64,000 nt of DNA, taken from contig NZ_VTOX01000001.1 in the NCBI RefSeq assembly GCF_012184415.1, forward strand, positions 682,001 to 746,000, given 5' to 3'. Below the pieces are notes generated by a model. It was not told the DNA's origin, ran no database searches, and saw only the letters and a list, made by a program, of their open reading frames with translations. Positions within the stretch are counted from its first letter, which is position 1. Every line of letters starts with the position of its first letter. Positions 39,747-48,418 of the stretch are shown one piece after another. The DNA is from Ramlibacter lithotrophicus (GTDB lineage: Bacteria; Pseudomonadota; Gammaproteobacteria; Burkholderiales; Burkholderiaceae_C). The position numbers and the translations under genes were made by a program.

Positions 39747-42700
39747 GCCTGCTCCCCGCAGGACACGTGCGGCAGCCAGTCGCCCGGGATGTGCCCGAAC
39801 ACCGTGGCGGCGCTTTCCCGGAACTCGCCGTCCAGCGGTTCGGCCACGCCCCGCAGCGCCAGCCGGTATGCCGCATGGTCGCGCTCGCCGCCGAACTCCG
39901 AGTTGCCCCCGGTCCACTTCTGGCGCGCGGCACGCTCGCCCTCCTGCAACAACGCCCACGCGCTCTTGGGGAAGAAGTGCAGGGGGCGCGCCAGGCCTGC
40001 GCGATACAGCGCGACCAGCCGGGCAAGATGCTCCCTGGCTTCGGCCGCGCCGAGGGCCGAATAGGTGCGCGTGCCAAGCCGGGTGACGCTGCGGGTGACC
40101 GGCTCGCCGTCGGGATGCGGCTGCGCGCACAGCGCGAGATGGTGGACCCATGCCGCGAGCACGTCGTTGGGACGCTCGTCGTCGTAGCGCCAGCGGACGG
40201 CGCCGGCGGGACGCAGGTCGGCGAAGGCGCCCTGGATGGCCCAGGGCTCGCCCGCGACCGCCAGCTCGATGCTGGCCTGGTGCGGCGGCAAGACGTCGCC
40301 GGCGCTCGCCCGGCGCACGGCCTGGGCGAAGCGCCCGAGGCGGGCGAGTTCGCGTTCCATCTCCGCCCTGCCGATCACGCCGCCCGGCAGTTCGGTGCCA
40401 GCCTGCGCGAGGCGGCGCGCCGTGGCCAGGTCCGTCCCTTCCAGCAGCAGGGGCAGCAGGCGTTGCGCGAGTTGCGACCGCGACGGCACGTCCGGCAGGA
40501 ACGGCTCGTCGTCGTCGAGCGGCGCCTCGTCCCATCCCAGGTCGAGGTTCAGGCGGCGCCTGAGGAGGTACTGGCTGGGATTGCGAAAGAACTCCACCAG
40601 CCGGGCGATCGGCACCGTGCGCCATTCGGGACCGGGCTCGGCAAGAGGTTCGGTGAAGAAGCAGGCGGCATCAGGCGCGGCGGCTTCCTCTTCGTCCGCC
40701 TCGCCTCCGGCTTCGCCTGGCGGCCCGGATCCCGGCCCCGGGCCGGCACGAGGTGCTCGTCCGCCCGCGTCCGGTGTCGCCGTCAGCGCCTCCCGCAGCG
40801 CCTGCGCGAGGTCCGCGTCGAAGCTGCGCACGCGCTCGTCGGCCGCCGAGAATGCATCCGGCGAGAACGGCTGCAGCGGATGCGCGACGACCAGGTGCTC
40901 GCGCGCCGCTTTCAGGGCGGCCTCGGAGTCGCCCGAAGCCGCGATCGCCGGCACCAGCACGTCCAGCAGTTCGGCGATCAGCACCGAAGGCGGCAGCGGC
41001 GCGTTGTCATGGATGCTGCGGCCGGCATAGCTGAGATAAAGGCTGCGCCGCGCGGCGAGCACCAGGTCGAGGAACAGCGTGCGCTGGTCGGTGCGGCGCT
41101 GCCGGTCGCCCAGGCGCGGCGCCCGCGCCATCAGGTCGAACTCGGGCGGACGGTCGGCCGTGGGGAAGGCGCGGTCGTTCAGGCCGATGGCGCAGATCAC
41201 CTTGAACGGCACGTTGCGCAGGCTCGCCATGCCGGCGAAGGTGACGCGGCCGGTCGGCACCCCACCCCGCGCCGGATCCTCGAACGCACTCTCCAGCGCG
41301 GCGCGGATCACCGACGACGGAACCGGCTCGTCGAGGCCTCCGCGCAGCATCGCATCGCCGAGCTGGTCCAGCGTCGCATGGAGTTCCAGCAGGTCTTCGA
41401 TCTCGCCGTGCGCCCCGGAGATGAACTGGTCGGCCGCGGCGTGCAGCCAGCTCACCCAGTCGCCGCCGGTGCGCGCGCGGGCCATCGCGCCGCGCAGGTC
41501 CTGCAGCGCCTGCACGAAGCGCCAGAAGGCACCGAGCGCCACCGCGGACGAGCCTTCGGCGCCTCCGGACGGCTGCAGGCCGCCGAACGGCTCCTGCACG
41601 TGGCCGGGCAGCGCGTAGCCGAGATAGAGGCGCTCCAGCCCGTCGGCCAGGGTGTGCGCCGCCTGCGCGGGCAGGTCGAGCCCGGCGACATGGTCCTGGT
41701 CCAGTCCCCAGTGAATCCCCGATTCGCGAATCCAGTCGTGCACCTGCAGCAGCCCTTCGTCGTCGAAGCCGAAACGGCGCGCCACCACCGGTTGCTGCAG
41801 CAGGCCGAAGACGGCGGTCGCCGTGCAGCGCGAGGCGGCCAGGGCCAGCAGCTGCAGCAGGGCACGGACCGGTGCGTTGACGGTGCTGCGGCCCAGGCCC
41901 GTGATCGCGTACGCAATCCTGCGCTGCGGCGGCATCGTGCCGAACACGGCCTCGATCAGCGGTGCGGCACCCGGCAGGTCGGGCGTCACGACGAGGATGT
42001 CCGACGGCTCCAGCGAGTCATCGGCGGCGAACAGGCCCAGCAGGTGGTCGTGCAGCACTTCGAGCTCGCGCGTGAGCGAGTGGCAGACGTGCACTTCGAT
42101 GCTCCGGTCGCCGCCGGCGAGGTCGATCGACGCCGGCTCGAGCTCCTGCAGGTCCAGGATCGAGTCCTGCAGGCGGGCGAGCAGGCTCGCGGACCCGGCG
42201 CGCTGGTACTCCTCGGCGCCCTGCGCGCCCTCGCCTTCGCCGATGCCGGTGAGCAGCGCCAGCGACGACTGGGTCTGCTTGCCCCAGGACGCGAGCAGCC
42301 GGTGGCCGACGTCGAAGGCCTGCGCCTGTCCGGCCGCGTCCAGCTGGCTGAGCTGTTTCAGGTCGACGAGGTCGAACCAGTATTCGCGGCAGGGATTGAG
42401 CGCGTAGACATGCACGTCCATCGACCGCCCCAGCGCCTGCAGCGCCTGCAGGTGCAACGGCGGCATGGCGGAGAGGCCGAAGACGTGGACGGCGGGGGGC
42501 AGGCCGGCTTCGCGCGCACGCGTCGCGCCGCCACGTTCGAGCTCGCGCACCAGGAGCGCCAGCGGGTTGTCGGCCTGCAGTTCGAGTTCACGCGCGATGC
42601 GCCGCCAGAGGGCGGCTTGCCAGGCTTCGTCAGCCGCTGCCGTGTCCCCTCCCCGGCCCGCCCCCGGCCCGGGAGGGAGTGAAGACAAGCCATCCCTCTG

Positions 42701-43210
42701 TCTCGGATTTTGTTCCCTCTCCCGTCCGGGGTGAGGGCCAGGGTGAGGGGCACTGGCACCTTGCCACTTCGCCAGCCAGTCCGGCCGGTATGTCACGTAC
42801 TGCTCCAGCAGCGCCGCGGTCTTCACCGCCAGCTCGTAGCGCATCACGTGGTCGGCCCCGGCAGTGGCCAGGTACCCACCGAGCCTTGGATGAGCGTCGA
42901 CGAACGCGGCATCGCCGAACGCCGCATACACCCGCCACGCGAGCGCCGCCGGGTCGAAGGGCGATTCGGCCGCCACCCCTTGAACCACCCGCGCCACCTG
43001 CCGCCAGAGCCAGCGCGCCAGATACACGAATTCGACGTTGGCGCAGATGCCGTGCGCATCGGCCATGGCCAGGGTGAGGTGCCGCTGCATGGCGGCACTT
43101 GGCACCACCACCTGGTCGCTCGCGAACACGTCATCGCGGGTCCCGCCGAGCTGGTCCAGCAGGCGCCGGGCCAGAGTCTCGTAGCGGTTGGAGGAGTGGA
43201 CGTACAGCAT
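39743..43210 (-). CDS. recC: Exodeoxyribonuclease V subunit gamma (RecC)
   Basis: A 1155-aa Chi-recognition subunit. It begins MLYVHSSNRYETLARRLLDQLGG, the usual RecC start ('l.vhsSNr.E.L...L'). 'DVFASDQVVVPSAAMQRHLTLAMADAHGICANVEFVYLARWLWRQV' follows the family pattern, as does 'LEVLHDHLLGLFAADDSLEPSDILVVTPDLPGAAPLIEAVFG'. It has a helicase fold without working ATPase motifs, as is normal for RecC. An insert of about 38 residues (roughly 151-189, APHPGPHPGREREQNPR onward) is encoded by a palindromic repeat. It is first in the recC-recB-recD order and divergent from aat. Confidence 0.95.
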   Translation of the reverse strand: MLYVHSSNRYETLARRLLDQLGGTRDDVFASDQVVVPSAAMQRHLTLAMADAHGICANVEFVYLARWLWRQVARVVQGVAAESPFDPAALAWRVYAAFGDAAFVDAHPRLGGYLATAGADHVMRYELAVKTAALLEQYVTYRPDWLAKWQGASAPHPGPHPGREREQNPRQRDGLSSLPPGPGAGRGGDTAAADEAWQAALWRRIARELELQADNPLALLVRELERGGATRAREAGLPPAVHVFGLSAMPPLHLQALQALGRSMDVHVYALNPCREYWFDLVDLKQLSQLDAAGQAQAFDVGHRLLASWGKQTQSSLALLTGIGEGEGAQGAEEYQRAGSASLLARLQDSILDLQELEPASIDLAGGDRSIEVHVCHSLTRELEVLHDHLLGLFAADDSLEPSDILVVTPDLPGAAPLIEAVFGTMPPQRRIAYAITGLGRSTVNAPVRALLQLLALAASRCTATAVFGLLQQPVVARRFGFDDEGLLQVHDWIRESGIHWGLDQDHVAGLDLPAQAAHTLADGLERLYLGYALPGHVQEPFGGLQPSGGAEGSSAVALGAFWRFVQALQDLRGAMARARTGGDWVSWLHAAADQFISGAHGEIEDLLELHATLDQLGDAMLRGGLDEPVPSSVIRAALESAFEDPARGGVPTGRVTFAGMASLRNVPFKVICAIGLNDRAFPTADRPPEFDLMARAPRLGDRQRRTDQRTLFLDLVLAARRSLYLSYAGRSIHDNAPLPPSVLIAELLDVLVPAIAASGDSEAALKAAREHLVVAHPLQPFSPDAFSAADERVRSFDADLAQALREALTATPDAGGRAPRAGPGPGSGPPGEAGGEADEEEAAAPDAACFFTEPLAEPGPEWRTVPIARLVEFFRNPSQYLLRRRLNLDLGWDEAPLDDDEPFLPDVPSRSQLAQRLLPLLLEGTDLATARRLAQAGTELPGGVIGRAEMERELARLGRFAQAVRRASAGDVLPPHQASIELAVAGEPWAIQGAFADLRPAGAVRWRYDDERPNDVLAAWVHHLALCAQPHPDGEPVTRSVTRLGTRTYSALGAAEAREHLARLVALYRAGLARPLHFFPKSAWALLQEGERAARQKWTGGNSEFGGERDHAAYRLALRGVAEPLDGEFRESAATVFGHIPGDWLPHVSCGEQA
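42644..42757. repeat. Intragenic palindromic insert in recC
   Basis: About 114 bases bounded by CCCCTCCCC on one side and GGTGAGGGG on the other, with inner arms CCCGGGAGGGAG and CCCTCTCCCG, are inserted in frame in recC. They encode a Pro, Gly and Arg-rich stretch with no counterpart in ordinary RecC. This is the longest of the repeat-like inserts in this window. Confidence 0.65.
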
Positions 43211-43294
43211 GAATCGTCGAGGTGGGCCATGCTACCAGCGCGGCCCGCGCGCGACCCTGGCCCGCCCGGGCCGTCGGCCGGCCAAAATACGCCC

Positions 43295-44041
43295 ATGAAC
43301 CTGCCCTGGCTCGACGCGGGCGAGCCGTTCCCCGACGTCTCGACCGCCTGGGACGAGACGCAGCCCGCCCCGGGGCTGCTGGCGGCCGGCGGTGCCCTGG
43401 ACATCGACAGCCTGCACCGCGCCTACAGTTCGGGCATCTTCCCGTGGTTCAGCCACGGGCAGCCGATCCTGTGGTGGAGCACCGATCCGCGCATGGTGCT
43501 GTTCACGGGCGAGTTCAACCTGCACCGCTCGCTGCGCAAGACGCTGCAGAAGTTCGTGACCGACCCGCGCTGCGAAGTGCGCATCGACAGCGCCTTCGAT
43601 GAGGTGATCCGCGGCTGCGCCGGCAGCGAGCGGCCGGGCCAGTCCGGCACCTGGATCGTGCCGCGCATGGTCAAGGCGTACGAGGCGTTCCATCGCGCCG
43701 GGTACGCGCACAGCGTCGAGACCTGGGTCGACGGCCGGCTCGAGGCGGGCCTGTACTGCGTGGGCGTCGGCCGCGCCGTCTTCGGCGAGTCGATGTTCAC
43801 CCGGGTGCCCGACGGCTCGAAGATCGCGCTGGCCGGGCTGGTCGCGTTCTGCCGGGCCCATGGCATCGCGCTGATCGACTGCCAGCAGAACACGTCGCAC
43901 CTGGCGTCCCTGGGCGCGCGCGAGATTCCGCGCGCCGACTTCGTCGCCCACGTAGCGCGTAACACGCAGCAGCCCGCCCCGCCCTGGCGGTTCGAGCCCG
44001 TATACTGGAATCACCTCCTGCCGCCGAAAACGACAGCGTGA
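43295..44041 (+). CDS. aat: Leucyl/phenylalanyl-tRNA--protein transferase
   Basis: A 248-aa enzyme that moves Leu or Phe from tRNA to N-terminal Arg or Lys of proteins, marking them for ClpS/ClpAP degradation. Family hallmarks are [43 protein letters not shown], '[30 protein letters not shown]', and '[23 protein letters not shown]', in place of the common 'iD.Q..t.HL.slGa..i.R..F'. It overlaps the next gene by GTGA. Confidence 0.97.
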   Translation: MNLPWLDAGEPFPDVSTAWDETQPAPGLLAAGGALDIDSLHRAYSSGIFPWFSHGQPILWWSTDPRMVLFTGEFNLHRSLRKTLQKFVTDPRCEVRIDSAFDEVIRGCAGSERPGQSGTWIVPRMVKAYEAFHRAGYAHSVETWVDGRLEAGLYCVGVGRAVFGESMFTRVPDGSKIALAGLVAFCRAHGIALIDCQQNTSHLASLGAREIPRADFVAHVARNTQQPAPPWRFEPVYWNHLLPPKTTA

Positions 44042-44790
44042 CACACCTCAAGGACCTGCCGCTCCAGACCCTGCAGTTCTACGCGACGGCGCCCTACCCG
44101 TGCAGTTATCTCCCGGGCAAGCAGGCACGCTCGCAGGTGGCGACGCCGAGCCACCTGATCCACAACGACGCGTACTCGGACCTCGTGACCGGCGGCTTTC
44201 GCCGCAGCGGGATGTTCACGTACCGGCCTTATTGCGACGGCTGCCGCGCCTGCGTGCCGCTGCGCGTGCTGGCGGAGCAGTTTCGTCCCGACCGCAGCCA
44301 GCGCCGCGCCTGGAGCCGGCACCAGAACCTGCAGGCGCGGGTGCTGAAACTGTGCTTCGTGCCGGAGCACTACCACCTGTACCTGCGCTACCAGACCGGG
44401 CGCCATGCGGGCGGCGGCATGGACCACGACAGCATCGACCAATACACGCAGTTCCTGCTGCAAAGCCGCGTCAACTCGCGGCTGGTGGAGTTCCGCGAAC
44501 CGTCGCCGGACGGCGGCAGCGGCGCGCTGCGCATGGTTTCGATCCTGGACGTTCTCAACGACGGCCTGTCGGCGGTCTACACCTTCTACGAGCCCGACTC
44601 CGCGTCGAGCTACGGCACCTACAGCGTTCTGTGGCAGATCGAGCAGGCCAGGCGGCTGCACCTGCCCCATGTGTACCTGGGGTACTGGATCGGGCAAAGC
44701 CCGAAGATGAACTACAAGGCGCGCTTCGCGCCCAATGAAGTGTTGCTCGACGGCCACTGGCGCCCCGGAAGCGAGCTGCAATCAGGCTGA
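44038..44790 (+). CDS. bpt: Aspartate/glutamate leucyltransferase (Bpt; arginyltransferase-like)
   Basis: A 250-aa aminoacyl-tRNA protein transferase of the ATE1 fold. The N-terminal part has [14 protein letters not shown] and the metal-binding-like [16 protein letters not shown]. The C-terminal part has '[62 protein letters not shown]'. Bacterial members move Leu to proteins starting with Asp or Glu, completing the N-degron pathway with Aat. The GTG start overlaps the aat stop, so the two are translated together. Length is typical (about 245-255 aa). Confidence 0.95.
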   Translation: MTHLKDLPLQTLQFYATAPYPCSYLPGKQARSQVATPSHLIHNDAYSDLVTGGFRRSGMFTYRPYCDGCRACVPLRVLAEQFRPDRSQRRAWSRHQNLQARVLKLCFVPEHYHLYLRYQTGRHAGGGMDHDSIDQYTQFLLQSRVNSRLVEFREPSPDGGSGALRMVSILDVLNDGLSAVYTFYEPDSASSYGTYSVLWQIEQARRLHLPHVYLGYWIGQSPKMNYKARFAPNEVLLDGHWRPGSELQSG

Positions 44791-44860
44791 CCCTTGATCC
44801 CGCGCTGGCCGGGTCGCATTTCATAAGATAAAATCTTGGCACCTCGTTCCTGAGATTGCC

Positions 44861-45658
44861 ATGAGAAAGTCGGAGCCCGGGGCCCACGCGACCCCCACCA
44901 TCCAGGTGATCGAACGCATGTTCGCCCTGATCGACGTGCTGGCCTCCCGCGAAGAAGCGGTTTCGCTCAAGGAGATCAGCGAGAAGACGGGGCTGCACCC
45001 GTCCACCACCCACCGCATCCTCAACGACCTGGCCAGCGGCCGGTTCGTCGACCGTCCCGAGGCCGGCAGCTACCGCCTGGGCATGCGCCTGCTGGAACTG
45101 GGCAACCTGGTCAAGCAGCGGCTGAACGTGCGCGACGCGGCACTGGGCCCCATGCGCGAGCTGCACAAGCTGATCCAGCAGCCGGTGAACCTCTCCATGC
45201 GCCAGGGCGACGAGATCGTGTACATCGAGCGCGCGTACAGCGAGCGCTCGGGCATGCAGGTCGTGCGGGCCATCGGCGGCCGCGCGCCGCTGCACCTGAC
45301 GTCCACCGGCAAGCTGTTCCTGGCGGCCGATGAGCCTCAGCGCGTGCGCGCCTACGCTGCGCGCACCGGCCTGCCCGGGCACACCAAGAACAGCATCACG
45401 CAGCTGCCGGTGCTCGAGCGCGAACTGTCCAGGGCGCGCCAGTACGGCATTGCCCGCGACAACGAGGAGCTGGAGCTGGGCGTGCGCTGCATGGCCGCCG
45501 GCATCTACGACGACCAGAACAAGCTGGTGGCCGGCCTGTCGATCTCGGCGCCGGCCGACCGGCTCGACGAAGGATGGCTCACCAAGCTGCAGGCGACCGC
45601 GGCGGAGATCTCCGACGCGCTGGGCCACAAGCCGGCGCCGCAGCGGGCGGCGGCGTAG
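44861..45658 (+). CDS. IclR family transcriptional regulator
   Basis: A 265-aa regulator. Residues 12-75 form the IclR winged helix: 'TIQVIERMFALIDVLASREEAVSLKEISEKTGLHPSTTHRILNDLASGRFVDR'. Residues 90-255 form the effector-binding domain: 'VNLSMRQGDEIVYIERAYSERSGMQVVRAIGGRAPLHLTSTGKLFLA' and 'GVRCMAAGIYDDQNKLVAGLSISAPADR'. Its effector and targets are unknown. It is followed by a terminator and does not touch a catabolic gene in this window, so it may act elsewhere. Confidence 0.93.
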   Translation: MRKSEPGAHATPTIQVIERMFALIDVLASREEAVSLKEISEKTGLHPSTTHRILNDLASGRFVDRPEAGSYRLGMRLLELGNLVKQRLNVRDAALGPMRELHKLIQQPVNLSMRQGDEIVYIERAYSERSGMQVVRAIGGRAPLHLTSTGKLFLAADEPQRVRAYAARTGLPGHTKNSITQLPVLERELSRARQYGIARDNEELELGVRCMAAGIYDDQNKLVAGLSISAPADRLDEGWLTKLQATAAEISDALGHKPAPQRAAA

Positions 45659-45676
45659 CGACGCCCTGGACGCAAG

Positions 45677-45699
45677 AAAGCCGGCGCGGGGCCGGCTTT
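45677..45699. terminator. Bidirectional terminator between iclR-type gene and pbpG
   Basis: A 9-bp perfect stem, AAAGCCGGC and GCCGGCTTT, encloses a 5-base loop. An A-rich run stands before it and TTTT after it, so it can stop transcription from both convergent genes. Confidence 0.85.
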
Positions 45700-45718
45700 T
45701 CTGCTGGAGCGCAGCGGT

Positions 45719-46750
45719 TTACCCGTTCGTCGCCTTCAGCGGATTCGACAGCGCCGGATTGCTCTCCACCCAGCGGCGCACGCGCTCGGCATCGCCGATG
45801 CGGCTCAGCTTCCCGGCGGAATCCAGGAACACCATGATCAGCTTGCGGCCGGCGATCTTGGCCTGCATCACCAGGCACTGGCCGGCCTCGGAGATGTAGC
45901 CGGTCTTCTGCAAGCCGATGTTCCAGTCGGGGTTCTTCACCAGCCGGTTCGTCGTGCGGTACTGCAGGGTCTGCTTGCCCACGGCGACCTGGTGTTCGGG
46001 CGACGTGCTCAGCTCGCGCAGCAGCGGGTCGTCGTAGGCGGCCTTCACCAGCGTCGCCAGGTCCTGCGCGCTCGACTGGTTCTTGCTCGACAATCCGGTG
46101 GGCTCGACATAGCGGGTGTCGTTCATGCCCAGCATCCTGGCCTTGGCGTTCATCAACGACACGAACGCCGCCAGCCCACCCGGGTAGGTGCGGCCGAGGG
46201 CGTTCGCCGCCCGGTTCTCGCTGGCCATCAACGCCAGGTGCATCAGTTCGCCGCGGGTCAGCGTGGCGCCGACGCGCAGCCGTGAGCCGGTGAACTTCTC
46301 GGTGTCCACGTCTTCCTGCGTGATGGTGATCATCTCGTCCATCGGCAGCCTGGCTTCACTGACCAGCAGACCGGTCATCAGCTTGGTGATGGACGCGATC
46401 GGCAGGACGGCCGAATCGTTCTTGGAGATCAGCACCTCCTGGGTGTCCTGGTCGATCACGAGGGCGACGCTGGATTTCAGGTCGAGATCGTCCTGCACCG
46501 CGTGCAGCCCCGCCAGCTGGCCGTAGGACAGACGGGCCGGCGCGACGCGGACCACCGAGCGCGCCTTCGCCGTGTAGCTGCGGGCGACGCGCTTCTTGGA
46601 AACAGAGGACTTCTTGGCGCTGACCGTCTTGGCCTTGCGCGTGCCGGCGTCAGCCGCCGTGGGCGCGAACCCCGCCAGCAGGACTGCGACGGCCATCGAA
46701 TGGAGCAGGAAGGCCCAGGGCTTTCGCTTCGCGGGTGCTGTGAGGTGCAT
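45719..46750 (-). CDS. pbpG: D-alanyl-D-alanine endopeptidase, peptidase S11 (PbpG-like)
   Basis: A 343-aa periplasmic penicillin-binding protein. The signal peptide runs to about residue 35 (LAGFAPTAADA), followed by a Lys and Ser-rich stretch (36-65). The three active-site motifs are S-I-T-K (120-123), S-E-N (177-179) and K-T-G (282-284). PbpG/PBP7-type enzymes cut D-Ala-meso-DAP cross-links of peptidoglycan. The ATG at 46750 has AGGAGTTTTATCG upstream. It lies downstream of leuA on the same strand, beyond an AT-rich inverted repeat. Confidence 0.93.
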   Translation of the reverse strand: MHLTAPAKRKPWAFLLHSMAVAVLLAGFAPTAADAGTRKAKTVSAKKSSVSKKRVARSYTAKARSVVRVAPARLSYGQLAGLHAVQDDLDLKSSVALVIDQDTQEVLISKNDSAVLPIASITKLMTGLLVSEARLPMDEMITITQEDVDTEKFTGSRLRVGATLTRGELMHLALMASENRAANALGRTYPGGLAAFVSLMNAKARMLGMNDTRYVEPTGLSSKNQSSAQDLATLVKAAYDDPLLRELSTSPEHQVAVGKQTLQYRTTNRLVKNPDWNIGLQKTGYISEAGQCLVMQAKIAGRKLIMVFLDSAGKLSRIGDAERVRRWVESNPALSNPLKATNG

Positions 46751-46802
46751 CGATAAAACTCCTGAAACGCTGCAATCCGGCAGGAAGTTTACGAGATCTG
46801 AA

Positions 46803-46836
46803 AAAGTTACGCAAGATCAATGACTTGTGTAACTTT
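46803..46836 (-). terminator. AT-rich inverted repeat after leuA, probable terminator
   Basis: AAAGTTAC and GTAACTTT with inner arms CAAG and CTTG form a stem of 12 pairs with one mismatch. On the minus strand it is followed by a run of T's (ACTTTTTC), as in an intrinsic terminator for leuA. Its position before pbpG and its low GC also allow a regulator-binding role. Confidence 0.6.
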
Positions 46837-46868
46837 CCTCAGGCGGCACAGCAATTATATGAAGCGAC

Positions 46869-48407
46869 CTACCCCTGGGCGGCCACGCGATCGGCCTTAC
46901 TTTGTAACTTGTTGAGTGCGGCGAGGTAGGCCTTGGCCGATGCCACGATGATGTCCGGGTCTGCGCCGACCCCGTTCACCACCCGGCCGGAGTTCTGCAG
47001 CCGAACCGTCACTTCGCCTTGACTTTCGGTCGATCCGCTGATGGCGTTGACCGAATAGAGCACCATTTCGGCGCCACTCCTGACGATGGCTTCGATCGCC
47101 TTGAGCGAGGCGTCGACCGGACCATTGCCGTCCGACTCGCCTTTCACTTCCTTACCACCGCACGTGAACACAAGCACGGCATGCGGCCGTTCGCCGGTTT
47201 CGCTATGTTGCGCGAGCGACACGAAGCCGTAGTGTTCATGCTCGTGCGTGACGGCCTCGTCCGCCACCAGCGCCAGGATGTCCTCGTCGAAGATCTCGCT
47301 CTTGCGGTCGGCCAGTTCCTTGAACTTCGCGAAGGCGGCATTGACGTCGGCCTCGCTGTCAAGCGCCACGCCGAGGTCCTGCAAACGCTGCTTGAAGGCG
47401 TTGCGGCCCGACAGCTTGCCCAGCACGATCTTGTTGGCGCTCCAGCCGACGTCCTCGGCCCGCATGATCTCGTAGGTGTCGCGGGCCTTGAGCACGCCGT
47501 CCTGGTGGATGCCGCTCGCATGGGCGAACGCGTTCGCGCCGACCACTGCCTTGTTGGGCTGGACGACGAAGCCGGTCGTCTGGCTCACCATCCGGCTGGC
47601 CGCGACGATGTGCTTCGTGTCGATGCCGACCTCCAGCCCGAAGTGGTCGCGGCGCGTCTTGACGGCCATCACCACCTCTTCCAGCGAGCAGTTGCCGGCG
47701 CGCTCGCCCAGGCCGTTGATGGTGCACTCCACCTGGCGCGCGCCGCCGAGCTTGACGCCGGCCAGCGAGTTGGCCACCGCCATCCCGAGGTCGTTGTGGC
47801 AGTGGACCGACCAGATCGCCTTGTCGGAGTTGGGCACGCGCTCGCGCAACGAGCGGATGAAGTTGCCGTACAGCTCGGGCACGGCGTAGCCGACGGTGTC
47901 AGGCACGTTGATCGTGGTCGCCCCTTCGGCGATGACGGTCTCCAGCACCCGGCACAGGAAGTCCGGGTCGCTGCGGTAGCCGTCCTCCGGGGAGAACTCG
48001 ACGTCGGCGCAGAGGTTGCGCGCGAACCGCACCGACTGCTTCGCCTGCTCCAGCACCTGCTCGGGCGTCATGCGCAGCTTCTTTTCCATGTGCAGCGGCG
48101 ACGTCGCGATGAACGTGTGGATGCGGGCGCGGGCCGCGCCCTGCAGCGCCTCGGCAGCGCGCGAGATGTCGCGGTCGTTGGCCCGTGCCAGCGAACAGAC
48201 GGTGGAATCCTTGATCGCGTTGGCGATCGTGTGCACCGCCTCGAAGTCGCCGTTGGAACTGGCGGCGAAGCCGGCCTCGATCACGTCGACCTTCAGCCGC
48301 TCGAGCTGGCGCGCGATGCGCAGCTTCTCGTCCCTGGTCATCGAGGCGCCCGGCGACTGCTCGCCATCGCGCAAGGTGGTGTCGAAGATGATCAGCTTGT
48401 CTGCCAT
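46869..48407 (-). CDS. leuA: 2-isopropylmalate synthase, classical (type 1) form
   Basis: A 512-aa first enzyme of leucine synthesis (acetyl-CoA + 2-ketoisovalerate). The HMGL-like catalytic domain has [42 protein letters not shown]. The metal site is '[18 protein letters not shown]', and '[18 protein letters not shown]' is also present. The C-terminal LeuA allosteric domain spans roughly 390-505. Length matches the E. coli type (about 515). The ATG at 48407 was chosen over one 5 codons earlier, since '[16 protein letters not shown]' begins there. It lies 11 bases downstream of a second, structurally different leuA. Confidence 0.95.
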   Translation of the reverse strand: MADKLIIFDTTLRDGEQSPGASMTRDEKLRIARQLERLKVDVIEAGFAASSNGDFEAVHTIANAIKDSTVCSLARANDRDISRAAEALQGAARARIHTFIATSPLHMEKKLRMTPEQVLEQAKQSVRFARNLCADVEFSPEDGYRSDPDFLCRVLETVIAEGATTINVPDTVGYAVPELYGNFIRSLRERVPNSDKAIWSVHCHNDLGMAVANSLAGVKLGGARQVECTINGLGERAGNCSLEEVVMAVKTRRDHFGLEVGIDTKHIVAASRMVSQTTGFVVQPNKAVVGANAFAHASGIHQDGVLKARDTYEIMRAEDVGWSANKIVLGKLSGRNAFKQRLQDLGVALDSEADVNAAFAKFKELADRKSEIFDEDILALVADEAVTHEHEHYGFVSLAQHSETGERPHAVLVFTCGGKEVKGESDGNGPVDASLKAIEAIVRSGAEMVLYSVNAISGSTESQGEVTVRLQNSGRVVNGVGADPDIIVASAKAYLAALNKLQSKADRVAAQG

Positions 48408-48418
48408 GTGACTGTCCC

